Shown piece by piece: positions 17,001 to 25,823 of a DNA stretch of 64,000 bases; the stretch's first letter is position 1, and each line of letters opens with the position of its first letter. The notes beneath the pieces were generated by a model, which did not search any database, had not been told where the DNA came from, and saw only the letters and a program-made list of their open reading frames with translations. The DNA lies in assembly GCA_946403085.1 (NCBI GenBank), contig CAMIYM010000007.1, positions 1 to 64,000 of the forward strand. The letters run 5' to 3'. The translations under genes were made by a program, and so were the position numbers. The stretch comes from an uncultured Clostridia bacterium. Lineage in GTDB: Bacteria > Bacillota > Clostridia > Saccharofermentanales > Saccharofermentanaceae.

Positions 17001-17152
17001 TCATCCTCGAACTGAAGTCTCATATGGTGTACAGCAAAAGATACTGCTGCGATCGACACAACAAATGAAACAATTATCAATATACAGATACGAACTATTC
17101 TACCGGCAACGTCATTACGCTCAGCGGTATGTTCACTCTGAAGATTAGCCAT
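14000..17152 (-). CDS. sensor-MFS fusion membrane protein with Gln/Pro-rich tail
   Basis: A 1050-residue protein. In order: membrane helix about 20-42; outside sensor-like domain 43-195 (Cache/PAS-like in layout, ending GVFEYKCTFGELYEIGDKLE); helix 196-218; helix 245-266; second outside domain 267-408; helix 409-432; then an MFS-like block of about 12 helices from about 460 to 835 (FGMSFDYLRDYR, SFMLLFIPNYLENVG). A cytoplasmic tail of about 210 residues follows, built from QQYQQPxxP repeats. Two dCache-like modules fused to an MFS transporter are unusual. No histidine kinase, HAMP or GGDEF domain is present. The start at 17152 has GGAGG 8 nt upstream. It may be a ligand-gated transporter or a transporter-derived receptor; function is unknown. 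Confidence 0.75.
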   Translation of the reverse strand: MANLQSEHTAERNDVAGRIVRICILIIVSFVVSIAAVSFAVHHMRLQFEDEFKKISDNKMQQVSDIVRMSIDGDDLTSNTVNAPAKYGALLDLMLVDTSKENLSAEGYGLFGLSNGQLSLLLSHGVNDPSEFAVAGRDISEWMSKTSENMVLEGRNYESIIVPITDSTGKCVGVFEYKCTFGELYEIGDKLETRILTAVIIAVLAGVVLFAIQEVLVRLFSGRQNGPNGKRNTETPQNRDRRIISSTIGYCFTIILVVLLVMATQLSKTYIKALESERADMMEKCAVTSAAALTYTDVREGMNYMLPIYKYAPEKPYRINIYTMAGDSFLRLYSSTATGKVQQYYLTGAGNQYIDCFGLQQAAFTKRNEEGVAYVCAIAPIISSENTVAGVLEIMMPQEDFESSVNGMSLSWIFTIISIAISMGIIIFELNLLITTVSRGISGNAPVLVMYGENANRFLSFFTAFGSIMMPITFADYFKELFKKFPMPAVQAFICVTLLLFIWGYLGFSGIRNSIKTKLTSRIALVAVTCAGYFFALIAGVINFPYLTTVLALPIGFCFGMSFDYLRDYRINAGRLGYKDYNDRVIHNVQASSYFLGTAVGAVIAGICYERYGLFIVTIISGAALVLTAIGMIYFMQNNTQVREAPLTVSGFLSVFADSRIARFLNSSFLMLGVALSFMLLFIPNYLENVGISLPTSSFYLLVCGFMACFVCGFVKNRMAHLLTSRTRVLIQAATTVIGLFVFALMPSAKTLVITSAFLGIALGIHDYYYIYVLYLICNGKVRSNLRKIAEYTVYTGAGILLPIIMIAFMVRNFRIPFLIVTLLVAILAFIYPLSSFSGKIDERDLSLKPQKKQREKPAGKNARAPQVPVNAPVAGAVMPDGTVAVPQGGEAVPEGLFVAPEQQQYIDPAAQAPVQQYQQQYQQPYQQPAAPQEMPVQQYQQPYQQPVNPQAPVNQYQQQYQQPVNPQAPVDQYQQQYQQPADPYQYAAAQYNAPADPYAGANPVPNMPQAPQDPYAGSADPYGMPVQQAPADPLAFLNGEGNEGGNQNG
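14190..14440. repeat. 51-bp imperfect tandem repeats encoding the QQY/QQP tail
   Basis: The clearest copies start at about 14241 and 14292 and encode a 17-residue unit with QAPVxQYQQQYQQPVNP character. Further degenerate units flank them. The repeats lie in the sensor-MFS gene and are likely to vary in number between strains. Confidence 0.75.
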
Positions 17153-17191
17153 TGAAAGATGCCTCCAGTTTTTAGCTAAAAATCCGCATAC

Positions 17192-17197
17192 ATTATA
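17192..17197 (-). promoter_or_regulatory. -10 box for the sensor-MFS gene
   Basis: TATAAT on the minus strand is preceded by TGTG, an extended -10 (TGN) type. It lies about 40 nt upstream of the start at 17152. No convincing -35 box is seen. Confidence 0.55.
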
Positions 17198-17263
17198 CAC
17201 AAATTGCTTATTAAATATAAAAAATAATAATGGCATGTATATGGCATTTGTGTTTCAAAGAGC

Positions 17264-17296
17264 AATAAAAAAGGTCACCTCGACTGAGGTAACCTT
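17264..17296 (-). terminator. terminator after tRNA-Leu/tRNA-fMet
   Basis: An 11-position stem (17271-17281 with 17286-17296, one mismatch or wobble) is followed on the minus strand by TTTTTTATT. It is 9 nt past the 3' end of tRNA-fMet. Confidence 0.9.
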
Positions 17297-17305
17297 CTCT
17301 TAATC

Positions 17306-17382
17306 TGGTTGCGGAGGCGGGACTCGAACCACACGACCTCCGGGTTATGAGCCCGGCAAGCTACCAACTGCTCCACTCCGCG
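17306..17382 (-). tRNA. initiator tRNA-fMet (anticodon CAT)
   Basis: The acceptor arm CGCGGAG/CTCCGCA has the C1-A72 mismatch that marks the initiator. The anticodon stem has three G-C pairs flanking CTCATAA. CCA is encoded. Confidence 0.95.
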
Positions 17383-17412
17383 ATATCAATCGCCGCACTT
17401 AAAAGGAATAAA

Positions 17413-17499
17413 TGGTGCTCGTGACCGGACTTGAACCGGTACGGATTTTACTCCGACGGATTTTAAGTCCGTTGCGTCTGCCAATTCCGCCACACGAGC
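17413..17499 (-). tRNA. tRNA-Leu (anticodon TAA)
   Basis: GCTCGTG/CACGAGC acceptor stem, discriminator A, encoded CCA, anticodon TAA and a long variable arm (87 nt in all). It is transcribed before tRNA-fMet. Confidence 0.96.
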
Positions 17500-17519
17500 C
17501 TATCCGTAAGTGCTGAATG

Positions 17520-17548
17520 ATAATATCATCATGACAATTCAAAGTCAA
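17520..17548 (-). promoter_or_regulatory. promoter for tRNA-Leu/tRNA-fMet
   Basis: On the minus strand, TTGACT (17543-17548), a 17-nt spacer and TATTAT (17520-17525). It sits about 20 nt upstream of tRNA-Leu. Confidence 0.88.
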
Positions 17549-17604
17549 GGCAAAAAACGACCATAAACAAAATATAAATGAAAGAAAATCGTAACATTAA
17601 AATA

Positions 17605-17632
17605 TTGATTGAAAATCGATATTCGCTAAAAT
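17605..17632 (+). promoter_or_regulatory. probable promoter for the Pro/Ala-rich membrane protein
   Basis: TTGATT (17605-17610), a 16-nt spacer and TAAAAT (17627-17632), with the ATG at 17668. Confidence 0.5.
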
Positions 17633-17667
17633 GATGATATTAAATATAAATAAAGGAGATTAGACTC

Positions 17668-20067
17668 ATGCCTAACGATCCTGATGAGTTCAACAAATTC
17701 AACGGAATTAATAATTCCGATGCCAATAATGATTTTGTTGACTCCTCTTTTGCAGTTCAATTCAAGCCCGGTGACAAGACCGAATCCGTGGCAGACAAAC
17801 TGAAAGAGACCAAAGAAAACATCGACAAACAGGAAAGCTCTATCAACTCTGCAGGTGGCTTATCCAGATTTGACTTCAAAGCAGATCCTCTTAAGGACAG
17901 CTTTAAAGATGAATTCGACGATTTCGAATTTGATTCTTCCATCTCTGCTTTCAAACCTTTAGGTAATACCTCACCTGCTGATAAGCCTTTCGAGAACAAG
18001 CCGGCTGCACCTGCTGCATCTGCTGTTCCCGCTGCAAAACCCTTTGAGTCAAAACCGGCACCTGCTGCACCTGCAGTTCCCGCTTCCAAGCCTTTTGAAT
18101 CAAAGCCTTCTGCACCGGTATCAACAGAGCCCGTCTTTCCCAAGAACGGCGGCACATTTGATAAACCTGCATTTACTCCCAAAGCACCTGAGCCTTCAAA
18201 GGAATCACTTCCTGAATTCAACAATATCGGCGACGGACGTAAAGATACTAATGCAGCTAAAGAAAACAGCAACCTCTTCAAATCCGGCAGCGGACTTGAT
18301 TTTGCTACATCTGATCACGATAAGAAGACAAGTTCTTTTGTAAATGCAGAAAAGCCTGAAATGCCTAAGCCTGCTGACATAGACATTCCTAAGACTCAGC
18401 CTGCACCTGCAAAACCTACAACACCGTTTGCATCCGCTGCAACCGAGAATAAGACTGATGCTCCCAAGACACAGTCTGCCGGATACAGACCTTATCCGTC
18501 TTCTTCAAAGACAGGTTTATTCACTACAGCTACACAGGGAACCAAGGATGCAGAGAAAGCATTTGCTGAATTCCTTGACGACGATTTCAAGCCTTCCAGC
18601 ACTGCTACAGCAAATCCGTTCAAGCCTGTTGGAACAGCTAAGCCAGCTCCTGCAGCTCCTGTTGCTCCCGCAGCACCTGCAAAACCGGTTGAAGCACCTA
18701 AGCCTGCAGAACCTGTTAAATCCATTATCCCTGATATTCCGGCTAAGCCTGTTGAAGAAGCTAAGCCTGTATCACCTGCTGCACCTGTAAAGCCTGCAGA
18801 AACAGCAAAACCAGTTGAAGCAGTAAAACCTGCGGAAGGAACAAGACCTGCCGCATCAACAGTTTCAGCTCCTGCAAAGCCGGTTGAGACTACAAAACCT
18901 GCTACAGCTACAATTGCAGCTACCGGCGCTACTATCGCAGCAGCAACTAATGCAGTTAAGCCTGATCAGGCAGTTAAAGCTCCCGCTGAGACAGCTCAGC
19001 CTCAGAGACCTGCAGCATCCGCAACTCCTAAGGCTGCACCTGCTCCCAAGGCTGAAGAAAAGGCTGTTCCTGCTCCTGCTGCTGTTCCTGCTCCTGCAGC
19101 TGCTCCTGCTCCTGCAGCTGCTCCTGCTCCCGCTGCTCCTCAAGCACAGGCACAGAGACCCGGTACTTCCAGCAAGCCTGCTGCACCTGCTGCTGTTAAC
19201 CCTGCATTCGAACCTAAGGGAAAGCAGCCTGAAGCAGCAACCAGAGGCGTTTCAAATGCTAAGGTATCCACAAATGGTCAGCCTGCTACTCATGACAACA
19301 AGGCTATCTCCCCTGTTACTACAGTTAAGAAGCCTAAGAGAAGAGGATCAAAATCACAAAGAGATCCCGGTCTTGCAGGACTTATTATCTTCCTTGGCAT
19401 TATCGTTGTAGCAATCGCTGTATTGTGGGCATTGGATAATACAACAGGAATCAAGAATCTCTTTGGCGGAAGAACAGTTGAGACAGTTCCTCCCACAACT
19501 ACTATCCCTACAACAGTTTCTTCAGAAACAGAAACTGAGTCTGTCGTAGTCACAACAACCACTGTTGAAACCACAGAGGAAACAACAACTACAACAACTG
19601 AAGAGACCACAACAGAGACCACCACTGAGACGACAACAGAAGCTACTACAACAACTACTGAAGCAACCACTAAGGCTACGACAAAAGCTACTACAAAGGC
19701 AACAAAGAAGAAGTCAGCCGGCGGTTATATCGTTACAAAGTTCAACTGCAAGGTAAAGAACTTCAAGAAGACAAACAGCGGCTTTAAGTTCGAAGTATCA
19801 TTGCAGAACAAGGGCAGCAAGACATGTAACCTTCCTAAGTCCCTCAACGGTCTTGATATCAAGTTCTTCTCAGATGCAAAGATCACAGGCCTCAGCAGTG
19901 ATTACATGACATTCAGCCTTAAGAAGGACGGCAAGACTTACAGAGGAAAGCCGAAGGAAGTTGCCATCAAGTCCGGTGCTACATTAACATTCACTGTTTA
20001 TGTAACAACAAAGGGTTCTGTAAGCAAGTATGGTTATAACTCAGCTTACTTCGACTGGAAAAAGTAA
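17668..20067 (+). CDS. Pro/Ala-rich single-pass membrane protein with Thr-rich stalk and C-terminal extracellular domain
   Basis: A 799-residue protein of unknown function. Residues 1 to about 560 are predicted disordered: an acidic N terminus with KPFE(S/N)KPA repeats (about 110-160), then long Ala/Pro/Lys-rich tracts (about 320-520). A basic stop-transfer segment (KKPKRRGSKSQR) leads into one membrane helix at about 568-590. Outside are a Thr/Glu-rich stalk (about 600-680) and a compact C-terminal domain of about 115 residues with beta-strand character. There is no signal peptide, so the long Pro/Ala part should be cytoplasmic. It could be an envelope scaffold or adhesion-type protein. GGAG precedes the ATG; it is a single-gene unit with its own terminator. 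Confidence 0.75.
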   Translation: MPNDPDEFNKFNGINNSDANNDFVDSSFAVQFKPGDKTESVADKLKETKENIDKQESSINSAGGLSRFDFKADPLKDSFKDEFDDFEFDSSISAFKPLGNTSPADKPFENKPAAPAASAVPAAKPFESKPAPAAPAVPASKPFESKPSAPVSTEPVFPKNGGTFDKPAFTPKAPEPSKESLPEFNNIGDGRKDTNAAKENSNLFKSGSGLDFATSDHDKKTSSFVNAEKPEMPKPADIDIPKTQPAPAKPTTPFASAATENKTDAPKTQSAGYRPYPSSSKTGLFTTATQGTKDAEKAFAEFLDDDFKPSSTATANPFKPVGTAKPAPAAPVAPAAPAKPVEAPKPAEPVKSIIPDIPAKPVEEAKPVSPAAPVKPAETAKPVEAVKPAEGTRPAASTVSAPAKPVETTKPATATIAATGATIAAATNAVKPDQAVKAPAETAQPQRPAASATPKAAPAPKAEEKAVPAPAAVPAPAAAPAPAAAPAPAAPQAQAQRPGTSSKPAAPAAVNPAFEPKGKQPEAATRGVSNAKVSTNGQPATHDNKAISPVTTVKKPKRRGSKSQRDPGLAGLIIFLGIIVVAIAVLWALDNTTGIKNLFGGRTVETVPPTTTIPTTVSSETETESVVVTTTTVETTEETTTTTTEETTTETTTETTTEATTTTTEATTKATTKATTKATKKKSAGGYIVTKFNCKVKNFKKTNSGFKFEVSLQNKGSKTCNLPKSLNGLDIKFFSDAKITGLSSDYMTFSLKKDGKTYRGKPKEVAIKSGATLTFTVYVTTKGSVSKYGYNSAYFDWKK

Positions 20068-20086
20068 TACCGGTTAAATCAAAAAC

Positions 20087-20118
20087 AAAGGCCGTTTCAA
20101 TTAAGAAACGGCCTTTTT
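20087..20118. terminator. bidirectional terminator between the Pro/Ala-rich gene and the ClpE-like gene
   Basis: AAAGGCCGTTTC/GAAACGGCCTTT has a 6-nt loop, with TTTTT on the plus side and TTTGTTTTT on the minus side. It serves two convergent genes. Confidence 0.92.
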
Positions 20119-20144
20119 AATTGGTCAGTGTTTTTTAATTAAGA

Positions 20145-22580
20145 TCAGTCTTCAGCTTTCTTAACCGTATCGAAAACGAACTTGCCTCTTCTGAAATCGA
20201 TCTTAAGAGATGCAACATCCTTAAGTGCGCCTGAAAGGAACATATCGGAAAGAGGATCTTCGATATTTGTCCTTATAGCCTTACGCAAAGGTCTTGCACC
20301 ATATTTCTCATCATAACCGAGTTCAGCAAGTCTGTCGCCTGCTGCCTTTGTCAATGAGCCCTTGATGTGCTTATCCTCAAGAGACTGGAATACATCCTTG
20401 ATCATGATATTAACGATCAGGCGGATCTCCTCAGGCTTCAATGACTTGAAGATGATAGTCTCGTCTACACGGTTAAGGAACTCAGGACGGAATGTCTCCT
20501 TAAGAGCACTCTGTACATGCTGTTCCATAGCTTCGTGAGTCTCGTTAAAGAATCCGATCGTAGAAGCCTTCGCAGAGCTTCCCGCATTGGATGTCATGAT
20601 GATAATGCAGTTCTCGAAGTTAACGTGCAGACCGTGGCTGTCAGTAAGTACACCGTCATCTAACATCTGCAAAAGGAGATTAAACACATCGGGATGTGCC
20701 TTCTCGATCTCGTCAAAGAGGATTACTGAATAAGGCTTTCTCCTGACCTGCTCTGTAAGCTGGCCTGCATCATCAAAGCCAACATATCCCGGAGGCGATC
20801 CGATGAGCTTGGATACTGAATGAGGTTCCATATATTCGGACATGTCGATCCTGATAAGTGAATCCTCAGTATCAAACATAACTTCAGCCAAAGCCTTAAC
20901 GAGCTCTGTCTTACCTACACCTGTAGGACCTACGAATATGAAAGATGTCGGCTTATGCTTCTTGGTAAAGCCGGCTCTTGTACGTCTTACAGCAGAAGCA
21001 ACTGCGTGAACAGCCTCTTCCTGTCCGATAACACGCTTATGGAGTCTTTCTTCAAGGTTCTTGAGCTTCTCTGTCTCTGTCTCTGAGATAGACTTGAGCG
21101 GAATACCTGTCCACATCTCAACAACGCGGGCGATATCCTCGACCTGGATGGGATCGGGTGAGATCTCACTCTCAAGGGCATCAAGCTCCTTCTGAAGCTT
21201 ATCAACCTTCGCTTTAAGCTCTGCCGCCTTCTCGTAATCACCTTCACGCTCTTCAGGAGAAGAATTCTCCATGCTGTCGAGCTGCATCTGGTGTTCACGG
21301 TTAGCCTGCTCCAAAGCCTGGCGCGTATTGGCAAGCTTAACAAGCTTTACATTCTTAAGGTTAGCTGCAGATCCAGCCTCATCAATTAGGTCTATCGCCT
21401 TATCAGGAAGATATCTGTCTGTGATGTATCTCTTGGAAGCCTTAACAGCAAACTCAATTACTTCGTCTGAGTATGTAACGTTGTGGTGCTTCTCGTAGTA
21501 ATCCTTGATACCTTTCAGGATCTCTATGGACATCTCGACAGAAGGCTCATCAAGCATGACCTTCTGGAAACGTCTCTCGAGAGCAGAATCCTTTTCGATC
21601 CTCTTGTACTCAGCAGTAGTCGTGGAACCAAGGATCCTGAGTTCGCCTCTTGCGAGAGCGGGCTTCAAGATATTTGCCGCATTGGTGGAGCCTTCTGCGT
21701 CACCCGCACCGATGATCGTGTGGAGTTCATCGATAACAAGGATGATATTCTCTGCCTTGATTGCTTCGTTGATAACACCCTTGATACGGCTCTCGAACTG
21801 TCCTCTGAACTGTGTGCCTGCAACCATAGCAGGAAGATCCAGCTGCCAGACCTGCATGTTAAGGAGCTTCTCCGGTACTGAACCTTCAACGATCTTTACC
21901 GCAAGACCCTGGGCAACAGCAGTCTTACCAACACCGGGCGCACCGATAAGAACAGGATTGTTCTTGCTTCTCCTGTTAAGGATCTGGATGCAGCGCTCTA
22001 TCTCCTTGTCACGGCCGATGATACGGTCGATCTTGCCTTCAGCGGCACGCTCGGTAAGATTGGTACCAAACTCATTAAGGTACTTAAGGCGTGTTCTGCC
22101 TCTGCCCTTCCTGGAGTCTTTGGTATTCTTTCCGTCCGGTTCCTCATCAGGCTTATCCTTACCCATTCCGAAAATGGAATCGAAGATAGAGGGCTTTTTA
22201 CCCTCTTCCTTATCCTTGTTCTCTCCGTCTTTAGCGTCTTCAGGATCAGCTATACCTACAGGTGTGGAATCCTCATCGAATTCATAATCGTCATCATCTT
22301 CAAACGAACCGCCGAAGTCATCTCCGGCAGCAAGTGACTTCAAGAACTCGGTAGGATCAGCGGTAAAGCCGCTCTGATTAGCGAGTTCTTCAAGCTTGTC
22401 GCTCATCTCGTCGATGTTGTCAGCGTTGATTCCTGTAGCCTTGAACATATCGGTTACACCCGATATTCCTGATTCATAGGCGCATTTCAGACAAAAGCCT
22501 TCGTCGATCCTGGCGCCGTTCTCATAACGGCTTGTAAAGACGATAGCATGTCTTTTCTTACAAATACTACAAAGTGCCAT
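20145..22580 (-). CDS. Clp ATPase with N-terminal zinc finger (ClpE-like)
   Basis: An 811-residue HSP100 unfoldase that would feed substrates to ClpP or disaggregate proteins. The N terminus has a zinc finger (Cys4, Cys7, Cys30, Cys33) instead of the usual Clp_N repeats, as in ClpE. An acidic linker spans about 86-160. AAA-1 has Walker A GAPGVGKT (213-220) and Walker B LVIDELHT. A coiled middle region follows, then AAA-2 with GPTGVGKT and LFDEIEKAH. A ClpB- or ClpC-like label is possible, but the zinc finger favours ClpE. Its ATG overlaps the uvrA stop by one base (TAATG), so the two are translationally coupled. Confidence 0.88.
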   Translation of the reverse strand: MALCSICKKRHAIVFTSRYENGARIDEGFCLKCAYESGISGVTDMFKATGINADNIDEMSDKLEELANQSGFTADPTEFLKSLAAGDDFGGSFEDDDDYEFDEDSTPVGIADPEDAKDGENKDKEEGKKPSIFDSIFGMGKDKPDEEPDGKNTKDSRKGRGRTRLKYLNEFGTNLTERAAEGKIDRIIGRDKEIERCIQILNRRSKNNPVLIGAPGVGKTAVAQGLAVKIVEGSVPEKLLNMQVWQLDLPAMVAGTQFRGQFESRIKGVINEAIKAENIILVIDELHTIIGAGDAEGSTNAANILKPALARGELRILGSTTTAEYKRIEKDSALERRFQKVMLDEPSVEMSIEILKGIKDYYEKHHNVTYSDEVIEFAVKASKRYITDRYLPDKAIDLIDEAGSAANLKNVKLVKLANTRQALEQANREHQMQLDSMENSSPEEREGDYEKAAELKAKVDKLQKELDALESEISPDPIQVEDIARVVEMWTGIPLKSISETETEKLKNLEERLHKRVIGQEEAVHAVASAVRRTRAGFTKKHKPTSFIFVGPTGVGKTELVKALAEVMFDTEDSLIRIDMSEYMEPHSVSKLIGSPPGYVGFDDAGQLTEQVRRKPYSVILFDEIEKAHPDVFNLLLQMLDDGVLTDSHGLHVNFENCIIIMTSNAGSSAKASTIGFFNETHEAMEQHVQSALKETFRPEFLNRVDETIIFKSLKPEEIRLIVNIMIKDVFQSLEDKHIKGSLTKAAGDRLAELGYDEKYGARPLRKAIRTNIEDPLSDMFLSGALKDVASLKIDFRRGKFVFDTVKKAED

Positions 22581-25500
22581 TATTCTTCTCCGTTATTCTC
22601 TTCCCTTATCCTGCGTCTTACCTTAGGTCCGGTAAGAATGTCGTATTGCTCTTCTTCGAGCCTTGCTGTATCGATGAAAGCAGAAATATCCCTGTACTGA
22701 TCATTCTTCTTGGCCCTTTCAAGCAAAGGCTTCAAGAACTGTCCCGTATATGACTTCTTGCATTTTGCAACCTCTTCGGGTGTACCGCAGGTGACTATCT
22801 CGCCGCCTCCGTCACCGCTCTCGGGACCAAGATCGATAATATAATCTGCCGTCTTAATGACATCAAGATTGTGCTCGATTACGACCACAGTGTTCTTATT
22901 TTCTGTTAGGCGCTCTAAAATGTCAACCAATTTATGAACGTCAGCGACATGGAGTCCGGTTGTCGGCTCATCTAATACATATATAGTTTTGCCCGTCGAT
23001 CTTCTCGATAATTCTGAGGCAAGTTTGATCCTCTGAGCCTCACCGCCGGACAGTGTTGTAGATGGCTGGCCAAGCTTGATATAACCAAGGCCGACATCCT
23101 GCAATGTCCTTACCTTCTTGTAGATGGCAGGGTGATTCTTAAAGAACTCACATGCCTCATCCACACTCATCTCAAGCACATCAGAGATGTTCTTGCCGTT
23201 ATATCTGACCTCAAGAGTCTCCCTGTTATAACGCTTGCCCTTGCAGACATCACAGGTGACATAGATATCAGGAAGGAAATGCATCTCGATCTTATTAACA
23301 CCGTCGCCGGAACATGCCTCGCAGCGTCCGCCCTTGGTATTAAATGAGAATCTTCCGTTCTTATATCCTCTCTGCTTGGCATCAGGCGTCTCGGCATAGA
23401 GTTTCCTTATAAGGTCGAAAAGGCCGATATATGTTGCCGGATTACTCCTCGGTGTCCTTCCTATGGGGCTCTGGTCGATGCAGATGATCTTATCAAGGTT
23501 GGAATAGCCTGTGATCCTGTCACACTTAACCCTGGCCTTCCTGGCGCCGTTAAGCTCGTGATTTAAGTAAGGTACAAGCGTCGAATTGATAAGAGACGAT
23601 TTGCCTGAACCTGAGACACCCGTAATAACGGTAAAAAGGCCGATAGGTATATTTACATCAATATTTTTAAGGTTGTTAACACGTGCTCCGCTGATCTTTA
23701 AGAGCTTCTTGCTGTCAACAGGTCTTCTGTTAAGCGGAACCGGAATAAACTTCTTACCGGACAGATAAAGTCCTGTCATGGACCTCTCTTCTGCAATAAT
23801 GTCATCCAGTGTTCCCTGGGCAACGATCTCTCCTCCGAAAGAACCTGCTCCGGGACCGATATCAACGATATGGTCTGCCGCGCGCATAGTGTCTTCATCG
23901 TGTTCTACGACAAGGATCGAATTGCCAAGGTCTCTTAACTTAAAAAGTGTCTTTATGAGCTTGTCATTATCCCTCTGGTGAAGACCAATGGAAGGCTCGT
24001 CAAGAACATACAGAACACCCTGAAGGCCTGCGCCGATCTGGGTGGCAAGTCTGATTCTCTGTGCCTCACCGCCTGAGAGCGTGGCAGACGATCTGGAAAG
24101 TGTCATGTAATCCAGTCCGACATCGTTCAGGAACTCAAGTCTGGCCTTAACTTCACGGAGGATAGGCGCAGCGATCTCAGCATTCTTGCCTGTAAGGATC
24201 AGCTCATTAAAGAACTTGATCATCTTCTTAACGGACATATTGGTGAGCTCACTGATGTTGATCCCTCCGACTTTTACAGAGAGACTGTTGTTGTTAAGTC
24301 TTGCGCCCTGGCATACAGGACAGACATCAATGCTCATATAACGCTCATAAGATGCCTTCATCTCCTCGCTGCCTGACTCTCTCCAGCGGCGCATGACACT
24401 TGGCACAACGCCTTCCCAGTCGGAATAGTAATCGCCGCTCCTGGGATACATGGAATTCCTTGTATCGATCTTGAGCTTCTCCCCGCCATTTCCATAAAGT
24501 ATGAGGTTCTTTACACTGTCCGGAAGCTTATAGTACGGAACATCTAATGAGAACTTATACTTGGCTGCAAGAGCTTCGATAAAGCATCTGCCCCAGCTCT
24601 TTGGATCGTCAAAATTCCAACCGGCAGTCCTTACGGCGCCTTCGTTGATCGAAAGCTTGGGATTAGTGATGCAGAGTTCCGGATCGACTGCTGTAAGCGT
24701 ACCTATGCCAGAGCAGTTGGGACATGCACCCTCCGGGCTGTTAAAAGAGAAACTCCTTGTATTGATCTCTCCAAAGGATATGCCGCAGTCAGGACAAGCA
24801 AGATTCTGCGAGAAGAATTCTTCTGAAGTCTCATAAGTCTTCTCACCCTTGTCATCTGTTGTGGCAGTCTGAAGCTCAACTCTGAGAAGCCCGTCAGCAA
24901 GCTTCAAAGCCGTCTCGCATGAATCGTATAGTCTTGTCGTATTGGCTTCCTTGATAACAAGTCTGTCTACGACCACTTCGATCTCATGCTTGTTGTTCTT
25001 ATTCAACTGGATATCTTCATCGAGTTCATAAGTAATACCGTCAACTCTGACTCTGGCATAACCGGACTTCCTGAATCCTTCGAAAAGCTTGCTGAACTCA
25101 CCCTTCTTATTCCTTACGACAGGAGCATATACAATAGCTCTTGTACCCTCAGGATAGACCTTCAGTCTGTCTATTATCTGGTCTATGCCCTGTGACTTAA
25201 TAGGCTTGCCGCAGTTCGGGCAAAAAGGCTCTCCCACCCTCGCATAGAGAAGTCTGAAATAATCGTAGATCTCAGTAACTGTACCTACAGTGGATCTTGG
25301 GTTGCTGACAGTGGATTTCTGGTCGATGGAAATTGCAGGAGACAAACCCTCGATGCTGTCCAGATCAGGCTTATCAAGCTGGCCTAAGAACATCCTTGCA
25401 TAAGAAGACAAGGACTCAACATATCTTCTCTGGCCTTCAGCATAGATCGTATCAAAAGCCAAGGAAGACTTACCGGATCCGGAAAGGCCCGTAAGAACGA

Positions 25501-25588
25501 CCAGCTTCTTACGAGGGATATCAACATTGATATTCTTGAGGTTATGCTCTCTGGCGCCTCTTATCTTAATGTATTTGTTCTCATCCAT
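22580..25588 (-). CDS. uvrA: excinuclease ABC subunit A
   Basis: A 1002-residue damage-recognition ATPase of nucleotide excision repair. It has two ABC modules: [14 protein letters not shown] near the N terminus and [11 protein letters not shown] in the second half. It also has two LSGGEAQRI signatures, LDEPSIGLH and LDEPTTGLH Walker B regions, and zinc-binding CPDC..CPNC and CEAC..CDVC pairs. The start is placed at 25588 (MDENKYIK). Reading further upstream would translate a terminator and the tRNA-Glu gene. It is coupled to the ClpE-like gene downstream, linking DNA repair and proteolysis in one transcript. Confidence 0.95.
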   Translation of the reverse strand: MDENKYIKIRGAREHNLKNINVDIPRKKLVVLTGLSGSGKSSLAFDTIYAEGQRRYVESLSSYARMFLGQLDKPDLDSIEGLSPAISIDQKSTVSNPRSTVGTVTEIYDYFRLLYARVGEPFCPNCGKPIKSQGIDQIIDRLKVYPEGTRAIVYAPVVRNKKGEFSKLFEGFRKSGYARVRVDGITYELDEDIQLNKNNKHEIEVVVDRLVIKEANTTRLYDSCETALKLADGLLRVELQTATTDDKGEKTYETSEEFFSQNLACPDCGISFGEINTRSFSFNSPEGACPNCSGIGTLTAVDPELCITNPKLSINEGAVRTAGWNFDDPKSWGRCFIEALAAKYKFSLDVPYYKLPDSVKNLILYGNGGEKLKIDTRNSMYPRSGDYYSDWEGVVPSVMRRWRESGSEEMKASYERYMSIDVCPVCQGARLNNNSLSVKVGGINISELTNMSVKKMIKFFNELILTGKNAEIAAPILREVKARLEFLNDVGLDYMTLSRSSATLSGGEAQRIRLATQIGAGLQGVLYVLDEPSIGLHQRDNDKLIKTLFKLRDLGNSILVVEHDEDTMRAADHIVDIGPGAGSFGGEIVAQGTLDDIIAEERSMTGLYLSGKKFIPVPLNRRPVDSKKLLKISGARVNNLKNIDVNIPIGLFTVITGVSGSGKSSLINSTLVPYLNHELNGARKARVKCDRITGYSNLDKIICIDQSPIGRTPRSNPATYIGLFDLIRKLYAETPDAKQRGYKNGRFSFNTKGGRCEACSGDGVNKIEMHFLPDIYVTCDVCKGKRYNRETLEVRYNGKNISDVLEMSVDEACEFFKNHPAIYKKVRTLQDVGLGYIKLGQPSTTLSGGEAQRIKLASELSRRSTGKTIYVLDEPTTGLHVADVHKLVDILERLTENKNTVVVIEHNLDVIKTADYIIDLGPESGDGGGEIVTCGTPEEVAKCKKSYTGQFLKPLLERAKKNDQYRDISAFIDTARLEEEQYDILTGPKVRRRIREENNGEE

Positions 25589-25610
25589 GTCTAATTTCCC
25601 TATCTTAACG

Positions 25611-25644
25611 AAAAAGACGGACATCAAGTAAGATGTTCGTCCTT
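25611..25644 (-). terminator. terminator after tRNA-Glu
   Basis: A 13-position stem (25613-25625 with 25632-25644; one mismatch, one G-T) is followed by TTTTT on the minus strand. It lies between tRNA-Glu and uvrA, ending 23 nt before the uvrA start. Confidence 0.85.
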
Positions 25645-25654
25645 CCTCATAATT

Positions 25655-25729
25655 TGGTGACCCCAAGCGGATTCGAACCGCTGATTGCGCCGTGAGAGGG
25701 CGCCGTCTTAACCACTTGACCATGGGGCC
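25655..25729 (-). tRNA. tRNA-Glu (anticodon CTC)
   Basis: GGCCCCA/TGGGGTC acceptor (one G-T pair), discriminator A, encoded CCA, and anticodon loop CTCTCAC giving CTC. Confidence 0.94.
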
Positions 25730-25747
25730 TTGTTTGTTTGCCCGAGT

Positions 25748-25776
25748 ATATTACCACAGGTTATTTATCTGCGCAA
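25748..25776 (-). promoter_or_regulatory. promoter for tRNA-Glu
   Basis: On the minus strand, TTGCGC (25771-25776), a 17-nt spacer and TAATAT (25748-25753). Confidence 0.7.
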
Positions 25777-25823
25777 GTACAACGGGCAGGATTGATTGTC
25801 CGATATTAGGACAATTTTCAAAA

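Noticed and set aside
18000..19200. Possible CRISPR-like repeat array
   Set aside because: Repeats are codon-level Ala/Pro/Lys repetition with no constant direct repeat or unique spacers, and no cas genes are present.
17757..19670. Several long open frames on both strands in the Pro/Ala and Thr-rich gene
   Set aside because: They arise from repetitive GCT/CCT and ACA codons and show only low-complexity Leu/Arg/Val sequence; the frame at 17668-20067 has the start, ribosome binding site and membrane helix.
25589..25723. A longer uvrA reading frame starting at 25723
   Set aside because: The extra residues would come from tRNA-Glu and its terminator; the conserved UvrA start is at 25588.
25795..25815. 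Short hairpin ATTGTCC/GGACAAT after citrate synthase
   Set aside because: Only a 7-bp stem with no T run in the citrate synthase direction; not reported as a terminator.
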